From contig NZ_CP090366.1 in NCBI RefSeq assembly GCF_021432085.1, positions 4,588,001 to 4,652,000 on the forward strand: a stretch of DNA of 64,000 bases. Direction: 5' to 3'. The notes below the pieces were generated by a model. The model had not been told where the DNA came from. It made no database searches and saw only the letters and a program-made list of their open reading frames with translations. Source of the DNA: Stutzerimonas kunmingensis (lineage in GTDB: Bacteria; Pseudomonadota; Gammaproteobacteria; Pseudomonadales; Pseudomonadaceae). The position numbers and the translations under genes are program-made. Positions 56,644-64,000 of this stretch are shown here, in pieces; within the stretch, counting starts at the first letter, position 1; every line of letters begins with the position of its first letter.

Positions 56644-57759
56644 ATGACCACCCTGACCACCACGCCGCGTACCGATGGCTACTTCATGCCCGCCGAATGG
56701 GCACCGCACAGCCAGACCTGGATGGTCTGGCCGCAACGCCCGGACAACTGGCGTGACAACGGCGCGCCCGCGCAGGCCGCGTTCACCGCTGTCGCCAAGG
56801 CCATTGCACGCTTCGAGCCGGTTACCGTCTGCGCCAGCGCCGAGCAGTACCTCGCAGCCCGCGCGGCACTGGACGATCCGCGCATCCGCGTGGTGGAACT
56901 GAGCACCGACGACGCCTGGGTGCGCGATACCGGGCCGACCTTCGTCATCGACGACCAAGGCGGCCTGCGCGGTGTCGACTGGACGTTCAACGCCTGGGGC
57001 GGTGAAGACGGCGGCCTCTATGCCGACTGGCAGCGCGACGACGAAGTGGCGCGCAAGATCCTCGAACTCGAATACTGCGACCGCTACCGCACCGAGGGCT
57101 TCGTGCTCGAGGGCGGCTCGATCCACGTCGACGGCGAGGGCACGCTGATCACCACCGAGGAATGCCTGCTCAATCGCAACCGCAACCCGCATCTGTCCCG
57201 CGAGCAGATCGAGAGCGTGCTGCGGGAACAGCTGGCGGTCGACAGCATCATCTGGCTGCCGCACGGCTTGTTCAACGATGAAACCGACGGCCACGTCGAC
57301 AACTTCTGCTGCTTCGTGCGCCCGGGTGAAGTACTGCTGGCCTGGACCGACGATGCGAACGACCCCAACTTCGAGCGCTGTCAGGCGGCCATGGCCGTGC
57401 TGCAGAGCGTTCGCGACGCCAAGGGCCGCACGCTGACGGTGCACAAGATGCCAATCCCCGGCCCGCTGCACGCGACCACCGAAGAATGCGCCGGCGTGCT
57501 CGCGCTGGATGGCAGTCAGCCACGCGACCCGTCGATACGCCTGGCCGGCAGTTACGTGAACTTCCTCATCGTCAACGGCGGCATCATCGCCCCAGCCTTC
57601 GGCGACCAGCTGGACGCCGAAGCCGAGCGCATCCTGGCGCAGGTATTCCCGGAGCACCGGGTCGTCATGGTGCCAGGGCGCGAGATCCTCCTCGGCGGCG
57701 GCAACATCCACTGCATCACCCAGCAGCAGCCGGCACCGCTGAACCGATCAGCCATGTAG
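56644..57759 (+). CDS. aguA: Agmatine deiminase AguA
   Basis: A 371-residue peptidyl-arginine-deiminase-fold enzyme converting agmatine to N-carbamoylputrescine and ammonia. The nucleophile is Cys357 in [25 protein letters not shown] and [14 protein letters not shown] hold the Asp and His residues. I chose ATG 56644 because GAGAG lies six bases upstream; an ATG two codons earlier sits on top of that site. Confidence 0.96.
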   Translation: MTTLTTTPRTDGYFMPAEWAPHSQTWMVWPQRPDNWRDNGAPAQAAFTAVAKAIARFEPVTVCASAEQYLAARAALDDPRIRVVELSTDDAWVRDTGPTFVIDDQGGLRGVDWTFNAWGGEDGGLYADWQRDDEVARKILELEYCDRYRTEGFVLEGGSIHVDGEGTLITTEECLLNRNRNPHLSREQIESVLREQLAVDSIIWLPHGLFNDETDGHVDNFCCFVRPGEVLLAWTDDANDPNFERCQAAMAVLQSVRDAKGRTLTVHKMPIPGPLHATTEECAGVLALDGSQPRDPSIRLAGSYVNFLIVNGGIIAPAFGDQLDAEAERILAQVFPEHRVVMVPGREILLGGGNIHCITQQQPAPLNRSAM

Positions 57760-57808
57760 TTGATCCCCTGGGCGGGTCAACATGGCTGTAACGAGGAGAC
57801 CGCGCACC

Positions 57809-58486
57809 GTGCGAATCAGAGCCTTCCTGCTATGCATGCTACTGGCGCCATCAGCGCAGGCCATCGAGCCGTATTCCTGCCGCAATGGCTTCTTTCCGGC
57901 CTTCGCCGGCGCGGTAAGGCATGCGGAGGTTGTAGCCAATGCAGATCAACCCGTGCATTTTCGCGATGACGCGGTTGGCTGCCCGGAGCAGGAATCCTGC
58001 ATCCGACGCGCCTATCTGGTGAATGGTGACAAGCTGCTGGTCGGCAAGGAGACGGATGGCTGGGCCTGCGCGTGGTATTTCTCCAACAAGCGCGAGTTCG
58101 TCGGCTGGCTGCCCGCGCACCACGTCCGTACCGACCACGCTACGCCGGTACCCACGGCCGGCGACTGGATCGGCCGCTGGCACCCCATCGCGGGTAGCAA
58201 CAGCATCCTCATTACCCAGCCCTCCCCCGACGGGCCCTTCGCCGTTGAAGGCGAGGCCATGTGGCAAGGCGGCCTCAACAGCTACGGAGAGCCAATCGTT
58301 CATGTCGGGGCATTCTCCGGCCATGGTCGTCCCTCCGACGACCTGCTGAAGATCAGCGAAGGCGATGACGAGTACGACTGCCAGGTGACCCTGCAGCATG
58401 TCGCCGGCAATCTGGTGGTGACCGATAACAGCCACTGCGGCGGGCTCAACGTGCGTTTCGACGACGTATACCGCAAGTCGCGCTGA
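57809..58486 (+). CDS. Exported hypothetical protein with SH3-like region
   Basis: A 225-residue protein if started at GTG 57809, which has GAGGAG about ten bases upstream; an ATG at 57782 would add nine residues but has no ribosome-binding site. The signal peptide (RIRAFLLCMLLAPSAQA) ends before IEPYSC. The mature protein has six cysteines and a stretch WYFSNKREFVGWLPAHHV that looks like an SH3b-type strand pair, followed by GDWIGRWHPI and a C-terminal beta domain. Comparable proteins are annotated only as hypothetical. It stands alone between aguA and another lipoprotein gene; no operon partner is evident. Confidence 0.7.
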   Translation: MRIRAFLLCMLLAPSAQAIEPYSCRNGFFPAFAGAVRHAEVVANADQPVHFRDDAVGCPEQESCIRRAYLVNGDKLLVGKETDGWACAWYFSNKREFVGWLPAHHVRTDHATPVPTAGDWIGRWHPIAGSNSILITQPSPDGPFAVEGEAMWQGGLNSYGEPIVHVGAFSGHGRPSDDLLKISEGDDEYDCQVTLQHVAGNLVVTDNSHCGGLNVRFDDVYRKSR

Positions 58487-58601
58487 TGCCAGAGCCCGGC
58501 AGGCCCCCGCTGACTTGAAGCCCTGTCGATCTGGTCTACATTTGGGGTTCGCTTGACCGTTGGTGCGGTCACACATCCAAGCGCCCGTCAGGAAACACCT
58601 C

Positions 58602-59201
58602 TTGTCGATCCCCCTTTCAGTCCAGTTCGTGCTGCTGTCGCTCGCTCTCGCAGCCAGTGGCTGCAGCGAAGAAGAGGGCTCAGCATCCATTCCCAAGGCC
58701 GCTAATGCCGTTCCTACGCTGGAACAGCTGCCCAAGTGTGAACGGATCGCGGCACGACTCACGCCGCTTCTGGATGGTCTGGCCCTAGTGGATCAGGACA
58801 ATGGTGGCCGTTACGACAACGTGACCGTCTATGGCATCAGCTGCTCCTGGCTTTCCCGGGAAATGCAGAGCGGCGATATCTCCCAGCAAGTCAAAGGCGG
58901 CGGCCTTTCCATCGCCATTTCTGTCGACGAAACCCCCTCGAACGAGCAGATGCTTCGCAAACTGGGCATGGTCCATGACGACGCCCGCGCCGAGGACATC
59001 GGCGGCTTCGTGGTAGATGTCAGCAAGCGTATGGACCCCAGCGCTCAGCTGGGGATCATCGGCCCTCAGGTGGTCGTCGGCCGGGTCACCGTCACCGCGA
59101 CGGCTGCCGGTATCGCCCTGCAGAAAGTGGAAAGCATGCAGCACATCACCAACGATCAGGCGATCGAGGCAGCCATTGCCATTCACCGAATGCTTCGCTG
59201 A
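58602..59201 (+). CDS. Putative lipoprotein of unknown function
   Basis: A protein of about 199 residues. The hydrophobic signal ends in the lipobox AASGC, followed by SEEEGS, so it is probably lipidated. The start is uncertain: TTG 58602 has AGGAA seven bases upstream but gives a signal peptide with no positive charge, while GTG 58563 or TTG 58560 would add a basic N-region (VRSHIQAPVRKH) but lack a ribosome-binding site. The mature part contains VTVYGISCSWLSREM and a repeated V-T-V strand pattern near the end. I do not recognise a family. A hydrophobic signal plus CxxxL pattern supports it being real. Confidence 0.65.
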   Translation: MSIPLSVQFVLLSLALAASGCSEEEGSASIPKAANAVPTLEQLPKCERIAARLTPLLDGLALVDQDNGGRYDNVTVYGISCSWLSREMQSGDISQQVKGGGLSIAISVDETPSNEQMLRKLGMVHDDARAEDIGGFVVDVSKRMDPSAQLGIIGPQVVVGRVTVTATAAGIALQKVESMQHITNDQAIEAAIAIHRMLR

Positions 59202-59281
59202 GTCGAATCACAACCATCAGGCCGAAACCACTGAGGCCTCGCCACGCACCGAATAAACAAGTACTGATCATAGGAGCAATC

Positions 59282-59662
59282 ATGTCTTCAGCCATCCACC
59301 TGCCATCCCTGGCGCTCGCCGCAGCGCTCACGCTGATCAGCTCGACCACTCAGGCGGAGGAGCCGAATCAACAGATGATGACCAACATGCACGCGCAGCT
59401 GGCCAAGTTTGGTGGTGCCATGCATGTGACAGCTAAAGTCTGCGACGACTACACCGACGAGAAACTTGCCGAGCATAGAGAGCAGCAAAGAACCCAGGCG
59501 ACCCGCGCCGGGATGGACCCGGCAACTTTCGATACGGCCTTTGCCGACGGCGTCAAGGAGAGCGAGGCAAAGTGGAAGGATGTCCCCGCGTCCGAGCGTC
59601 AGGCCAAATGCACCGAGTTCAAGCAGCAGATGGAGAGCCTTGGGCAGCAGTTCGGCCAGTGA
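59282..59662 (+). CDS. Small exported helical protein of unknown function
   Basis: A 126-residue protein with signal peptide ending TTQA before EEPNQQMM. The mature protein is helical and charged, with two cysteines (AKVCDD and QAKCTEF) about 60 residues apart that could form a disulphide. AGGAG precedes the ATG at a good distance. Family unknown. It follows the lipoprotein gene by 80 bp and may share its transcript. Confidence 0.68.
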   Translation: MSSAIHLPSLALAAALTLISSTTQAEEPNQQMMTNMHAQLAKFGGAMHVTAKVCDDYTDEKLAEHREQQRTQATRAGMDPATFDTAFADGVKESEAKWKDVPASERQAKCTEFKQQMESLGQQFGQ

Positions 59663-59709
59663 CGTGGGAGCGCTAGGCCGGACAAGCCAGCCCGGCCAGC
59701 CCGCCGAAA

Positions 59710-60708
59710 TTAGCCGACGATGACCTGGTTCTTGCCCAGGCGCTTGGCGGTGTACATCGCCGCGTCGGCGCGGGCGAACACGCTGCTCAGCTCGGGATCG
59801 CTGGCTTTCAGGTAGGTCAGGCCCAGGCTGGCGGTGACGCGGAAACGCTCGCCGTTCTCGGCGGTAAACACCACGCGCTCGATCTCGCGCTGCAGGCGTT
59901 CGGCGATCTGTTCGGCCAGATCCGGCTGACAGCCTGGCAGCACCGCGGCGAATTCCTCACCGCCGATGCGCCCGAACAGGTCGCTCTGGCGCAGCACGGC
60001 GGCGCCGCAGCGGGCCACCTTTTGCAGCACCTGATCGCCCATCTGGTGGCCGTGGGTGTCGTTGATACGCTTGAAGTCATCGATATCCAGCAGCAGAAAC
60101 GCCAGCGAGGAAGCAAACTGCCGCGCCCGCTCGAACTCGGCACGAGCGCATTCGAAGAAGTGCCGGCGGTTGCTGCTCTGGGTCAGCACATCGGTAGTGG
60201 CCAGACGCTGCAGTTCGCCTTCGAGCTGCTTCTTCTCGGTGATGTCTTCGGCGATACCCACGATGATCGGGCCCTGGCCACGATCGGCGCGGCGGCCGAG
60301 GAAACACTTGTCGCTCAACCAGCGCAACTGCCCGTCGCCACGGATGATGCGGTACTCACGGGTTTCCACCGCGCCCTCGTCGAGCACGGCGAGCATGCTC
60401 TTCTGCGCAAACTCGACGTCATCCGGATAGATTGCGTTGCGCCACTCACCGTAATCGGCCAGCAGCAGGGCCGGCGAGCGACCGAAGATGCGCTCGTAGG
60501 CCGGGCTGACGTAGATCATCCGCTGCGCCTGCCAGTCGAACGCCCAGAGCACGGCGTTGACGCCGCCCAGCAGGGTGCTGAACAGTTGCTCGCGCTCGCC
60601 CAGGCGGGCAGCCTCCGCGCGCGCATGCATCAGCGCCAGCAATGTCTGCGCATCGCCGCCCGGTAGCATGCCCATACCCGAATCACCCTGATTACTCGCC
60701 AGCCGCAT
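59710..60708 (-). CDS. PAS-GGDEF diguanylate cyclase
   Basis: A 332-residue cytosolic protein. Residues ~45-160 form a PAS domain (FDWQAQRMIYVSPAYERIFG ... IIVGIAEDITEKKQLEGELQ). Residues ~168-330 are a GGDEF domain with intact active site GGEEF at 249-253 and an inhibitory RxxD site at 240-243, so it should make cyclic-di-GMP with product inhibition. The start ATG 60708 has AGGAAGAAGG upstream; earlier in-frame ATGs do not. In P. aeruginosa a diguanylate cyclase occupies a similar place near aguA and desA (PA0290). Confidence 0.92.
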   Translation of the reverse strand: MRLASNQGDSGMGMLPGGDAQTLLALMHARAEAARLGEREQLFSTLLGGVNAVLWAFDWQAQRMIYVSPAYERIFGRSPALLLADYGEWRNAIYPDDVEFAQKSMLAVLDEGAVETREYRIIRGDGQLRWLSDKCFLGRRADRGQGPIIVGIAEDITEKKQLEGELQRLATTDVLTQSSNRRHFFECARAEFERARQFASSLAFLLLDIDDFKRINDTHGHQMGDQVLQKVARCGAAVLRQSDLFGRIGGEEFAAVLPGCQPDLAEQIAERLQREIERVVFTAENGERFRVTASLGLTYLKASDPELSSVFARADAAMYTAKRLGKNQVIVG

Positions 60709-60832
60709 AGCCTTCTTCCTGAAACGACCGTCGCGATTGCGACGGTACTGCATGTTGAGAATGCTGTTCAGAGAGCCGGCCAGAAGCAAAGTTCCGGCCG
60801 GCTGCAGGCCTTGTGCTTGAGCCGATGGAAGG

Positions 60833-62023
60833 TCAGGCGATGGCGACCGACGGGCGCAGTGAATAGGTCCGCAGATGCTCGGCGAATTCGCGCAGCGACT
60901 GGATGCCGCTGGCTTCCGCTTCGTGCACCCACTGTTTGATCGCCGCCAGCATTTCGTGGCCGTTCGAGCTGGTTCGCGTCCAGATCTGCTGCAGCGCCAG
61001 ACGCTTCTCGTAGATCACCTTGAGCGACTGGCTCTGCGCCAGCATGTCGTCGATGTGCGCCTGCTGCTCCTGCTGCAGCAGACTCGGCTCCCGCGCCAGC
61101 AGACGCTTGGCCCGGCGCAGTTGATGACGCAGCGTGGCGTCGGCGCGGCCAAGTTCCTGGCGCACCAGCGGCACTATGACCAGCTTTCGGTACTGCGCCA
61201 TGATCTGGAAACGGTTGTTGAGGATCGCCATGGCGCTGTCCATGTCCAGCTGCTGCTTGCCCTCGATGCGGTGGGCGATCGGCGCCGTACGGTTGACCTT
61301 GGCCAGCCGCAGCAGGCTGAACAGGCGAATCCAGGCCCAGCCCATGTCGAACTCCCATTTGCGCACCGATAGCTTGGCCGAGTTCGGATAGGTATGGTGG
61401 TTGTTGTGCAGCTCCTCGCCGCCGATGAGGATGCCCCAGGGCACGAGGTTGGTCGCCGCATCACGGCATTCGAAGTTGCGATAACCGACCGCGTGACCGA
61501 GACCGTTGACCACACCGGCGGCCCAGAACGGAATCCAGATCATCTGCACGGCCCACACGGTGAGGCCGAGCACACCGAACAGCGCCAGGTCGATCAGCAG
61601 CATCAGCACGATGCCGGTATTGGGAAAACGCGAATAGAGGTTGCGCTCGATCCAGTCGTCCGGGCAGTTCTTGCCATAGATGCGCAGGGTTTCCTCGTTC
61701 TTCGCCTCTTCCATGTACAGCTCGGCGCCCTTGCGCAGCACCGTGCTAAGACCCTTCTGCACCGGGCTGTGCGGGTCATCGGGGGTCTCGCATTTGGCGT
61801 GGTGCTTGCGGTGGATCGCGGTCCACTCGCGGGTGTTCATCGCCGTGGTCAGCCACAGCCAGAAGCGGAAGAAATGCTTGAGCGCCGGATTCAGCTCCAG
61901 CGAGCGGTGCGCCGAGTAACGGTGCAGGTAGACCGTGACGCTGACGATGGTGACGTGAGTCAGCAGCAGCGTGGTCGCGATGAGTTGCCAGACCGACAGG
62001 TCGAGTAAACCGGTGTGCCACAT
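60833..62023 (-). CDS. desA: Membrane fatty-acyl desaturase DesA-like
   Basis: A 396-residue integral-membrane di-iron desaturase with the three histidine boxes HRYSAH (34-39), HRKHH (71-75) and HNNHH (206-210), typical of delta-9 acyl desaturases acting on phospholipid acyl chains. The last ~150 residues are a helical cytosolic tail (LRHQLRRAKRLLAREPSLLQQEQQ, split here) seen in Pseudomonas DesA. In P. aeruginosa DesA is PA0286, close to the same diguanylate cyclase and agu genes, supporting the assignment. Confidence 0.93.
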   Translation of the reverse strand: MWHTGLLDLSVWQLIATTLLLTHVTIVSVTVYLHRYSAHRSLELNPALKHFFRFWLWLTTAMNTREWTAIHRKHHAKCETPDDPHSPVQKGLSTVLRKGAELYMEEAKNEETLRIYGKNCPDDWIERNLYSRFPNTGIVLMLLIDLALFGVLGLTVWAVQMIWIPFWAAGVVNGLGHAVGYRNFECRDAATNLVPWGILIGGEELHNNHHTYPNSAKLSVRKWEFDMGWAWIRLFSLLRLAKVNRTAPIAHRIEGKQQLDMDSAMAILNNRFQIMAQYRKLVIVPLVRQELGRADATLRHQLRRAKRLLAREPSLLQQEQQAHIDDMLAQSQSLKVIYEKRLALQQIWTRTSSNGHEMLAAIKQWVHEAEASGIQSLREFAEHLRTYSLRPSVAIA

Positions 62024-62339
62024 GATAACGGGGTGCCTCTTGCAGAACGGTGCGCCAGCGACGTCCGCTGGCGTCCACCTGCCTTCAGCCTAACACCAGG
62101 CGTCGGCGAGTCTAGGAAACAGCCCGACCGACCGTCTAAAAGCTGGTGATTTTTTAGCCAGATTCGGCTGCAATCGCTACGCTTCGGTACGTGGCGCCAT
62201 GCTGACGTGCATTCCCGAAAGACGCTATCGGCCGTACTGGCATAGAGCTATCATTGTTTCTTTTTTGCCTTGGAAAGTTGCGGCTCATGCAAACGTCGTA
62301 CGTCGAGCGCAGCACCTCGCGCCTCTGGCCGGCCCGCCG
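62024..62339. other. Divergent intergenic region of desA and the PAS sensor
   Basis: 316 bp without a convincing gene. It holds an imperfect CTAAAA...TTTTAG hairpin near 62136-62157 and a T-rich stretch near 62254-62265. An 18-codon frame (ATG 62287, MQTSYVERSTSRLWPARR) ends at 62343 and overlaps the sensor ATG as ATGA; it might be a leader peptide but has no clear ribosome-binding site. No Fur, FNR or sigma-54 motif was seen. Confidence 0.4.
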
Positions 62340-64000
62340 ATGACGAACGCCGGCATCACCACACCCCACTGGATCTTCACGCTCGGCAGCCTGCTGCTCG
62401 TGCTGCTGTTCGGTAGCCTGGCATTCAATGACTACCGCGCGCGCGATGCCGCCTGGCACCTGGAAATCGACACCCACGGCGAACTGCAGAGCCTGGCACT
62501 GCAGAGCGCGCAGCTCAATCAGCGGCGGCAGGCCGACATGGTCGCCACGGCGCTGGCCGGCAATGCCGAAGTGCTGCGCCAGGTACGCCAGATCGATACG
62601 GCGCTACGTGATGGCCGGGCCATGGACGATGCACGTATCGAGCTGGCACGTCAGCGTCTGCGCGCCGCGTTGAGCCCGGCCTGGAGCGCCATGCAACGCC
62701 ACGGCGCGTTGCAGTTGCAGATCTTCTGGAGCGACGCTGGGGTCGCCCTGCTGCGCATGCAGCAACCGGAGCGCTTCGGTGACGCAATGGCGGCGCAGCG
62801 CCCGATGCTGCGCCGCGCGATGAGCGAAGGCAGCATGCAGTACGGCATGGAGGTCAATGCGCTCGGCGCCAGCAGTCGCGCCATCGTTCCTTTGCGTGCC
62901 ACCGACAGCGAGTCCGGCGAGATCATCGGCGCCCTGGAAGTCGGCTACAACGTGCTGCCGGAATTGCCCGAGCTGGGCGATCAGCTGGCTGCCGGGCTGG
63001 CGCTGGTGGTCAATCGCCAGGCACTGCAGGCGGCAGACGTGGAAGCCCCCAGCGGCGTGCAACTGCGCAGCGACGGCGACTGGCTGCTGATCAAACATTC
63101 GGCGACACAGATTCTGCACTGGGCGCAGCAGAGCATGCTGCCCGAGCCGGAGAGCGGCCTGGCCTTGCGCCTGCTGAGTGCCGACGGCCGCACCTATATG
63201 CTCAATCAGATTCCCCTGCACAGCGACCGTCGGGCCCAGCCATCGGCGCCGCTGCTGGCAGCGGCGCTGGTCTGGCGCGACATCACCGCGATGCAGCAGG
63301 AGCACCAACAGGCCGAGCGCCGGCTGCTGATCAAATGGAGTCTGGCCTGGCTGATCGCCGAGGCGCTGCTGTTGACCCTGGCGGTACTGCTGCAACGGCG
63401 CATCGGCGCGCAGCTGCAGCATCAGTTCAGCCAGCAACAGCAGGGCCGACGCCGCCAGCGCCTGCTCGACCGCGCACAGAAGATCGCCAGCCTGCTGCCC
63501 GGTGTGGTTTTCCAGCTCAAGCGCTTCGCCAACGGCCGCTATGCCTTTCTCTATGCCAGCGAGGGCGCACGCGACCTCTACGGCATCGACCCGCAGCGGC
63601 TACTGGAAGATGCTTCCCAGGCCCTGGTGCACGTTCACCCGCAGGATCTGCCACGACTGAAAGCCGCACTGCTGCGTGTGGCTGCTGGGTCGACAACCGG
63701 CTCGGTGGAGTTCCGCATCCAGCATCCGCAACGCGGTTTGCTCTGGGCCGAGGGACGTGCCACCGCCGAGCGACGTCCTGACGGCACCGTGCTCTGGCAC
63801 GGCTTCGTGACTGAGATCACCGAACTGATGGAAGCCACCCGCGCGCTGCAGAAGAGCGAGAGCCGCTTCCGCGCCATGGTCAGCAACCTGCCGGGCGTGG
63901 TCTACCGCTGCCGCAACGACGGCCGCCGGCGCATGAGCTACCTGAGCGACGGCATCGAACGCCTGACCGGCTACCCGGCCGGCGATTTCGTCGGCGACCG
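62340..64000 (+). CDS. Membrane PAS sensor, probable PAS-GGDEF-EAL protein (3' end outside window)
   Basis: An open frame without a stop to the window end, 553 codons so far. Residues ~12-30 are a membrane helix, ~35-335 an extracytoplasmic sensor domain rich in helices (LQSLALQSAQLNQRRQADMV, split), and ~335-355 a second helix (LLIKWSLAWLIAEALLLTLAVLL in part). Two PAS domains follow (AQKIASLLPGVVFQLKRF and FRAMVSNLPGVVYRCRND). Such proteins usually end in GGDEF and EAL domains; in P. aeruginosa the gene beside desA (PA0285, PipA) is of that kind, so cyclic-di-GMP turnover is likely but its catalytic part is not in the window. The ATG at 62340 has no good ribosome-binding site. Confidence 0.82.
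   Translation, partial: MTNAGITTPHWIFTLGSLLLVLLFGSLAFNDYRARDAAWHLEIDTHGELQSLALQSAQLNQRRQADMVATALAGNAEVLRQVRQIDTALRDGRAMDDARIELARQRLRAALSPAWSAMQRHGALQLQIFWSDAGVALLRMQQPERFGDAMAAQRPMLRRAMSEGSMQYGMEVNALGASSRAIVPLRATDSESGEIIGALEVGYNVLPELPELGDQLAAGLALVVNRQALQAADVEAPSGVQLRSDGDWLLIKHSATQILHWAQQSMLPEPESGLALRLLSADGRTYMLNQIPLHSDRRAQPSAPLLAAALVWRDITAMQQEHQQAERRLLIKWSLAWLIAEALLLTLAVLLQRRIGAQLQHQFSQQQQGRRRQRLLDRAQKIASLLPGVVFQLKRFANGRYAFLYASEGARDLYGIDPQRLLEDASQALVHVHPQDLPRLKAALLRVAAGSTTGSVEFRIQHPQRGLLWAEGRATAERRPDGTVLWHGFVTEITELMEATRALQKSESRFRAMVSNLPGVVYRCRNDGRRRMSYLSDGIERLTGYPAGDFVGD

Overview
The window is a high-GC gammaproteobacterial chromosome segment, most likely Pseudomonas sensu lato and plausibly the Stutzerimonas (P. 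stutzeri) group. Three blocks match P. aeruginosa gene order as I know it: tssM-stp1-stk1 (H2 type VI secretion system), dctBD-dctPQM, and spuABCDEFGH / spuI / aguR-aguB-aguA / desA. The anaerobic flavour (NnrS with a perfect FNR-type box) fits a denitrifying pseudomonad. Genus is inferred; there is no rRNA or marker gene here.

Layout. (1) 1-10.6 kb: the 3' end of a type VI secretion cluster (tssM, phosphatase, kinase), a vgrG, a four-part peptidoglycan-hydrolase effector, then a run of exported small proteins in visibly AT-richer DNA that look like immunity genes, including one decayed gene. (2) 10.7-13.7 kb: a di-haem cytochrome c and a membrane-anchored catalase-like protein. (3) 13.8-17.3 kb: a four-gene MCE/Mla-type lipid transporter with STAS fused to the permease. 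(4) 17.4-22.4 kb: yhiI-rbbA-yhhJ-type exporter. (5) 22.6-26.0 kb: rmlBACD for dTDP-L-rhamnose. (6) 26.1-32.9 kb: DctBD two-component system and DctPQM TRAP transporter, with a sigma-54 promoter and a DctD-type operator between them. (7) 32.9-36.0 kb: four single genes. (8) 36.0-43.7 kb: an operon of TonB receptor, periplasmic binding protein, permease, ATPase and NnrS behind adjacent perfect Anr/Dnr and Fur boxes. Its permease is split by a 1655-bp IS1380-family element with a 4-bp target duplication. (9) 43.9-57.8 kb: polyamine/agmatine uptake and catabolism. (10) 57.8-64 kb: three small exported proteins, a diguanylate cyclase, a desaturase and the start of a PAS-containing sensor that runs off the window.

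How the genes work together. The polyamine region is a complete route: SpuDEFGH imports, SpuC transaminates, SpuB/SpuI gamma-glutamylate, SpuA hydrolyses, and AguA/AguB convert agmatine to putrescine under AguR. The Dct block senses and imports C4-dicarboxylates. The most unusual pieces are the VgrG-linked effector (degenerate M23 fold, SH3b, EF-hand, GH19) paired with an XAC2610-like immunity protein, and the oxygen- and iron-controlled TonB-ABC-NnrS operon whose substrate is unknown. Function calls rest on motif recognition by eye; no database search was possible.
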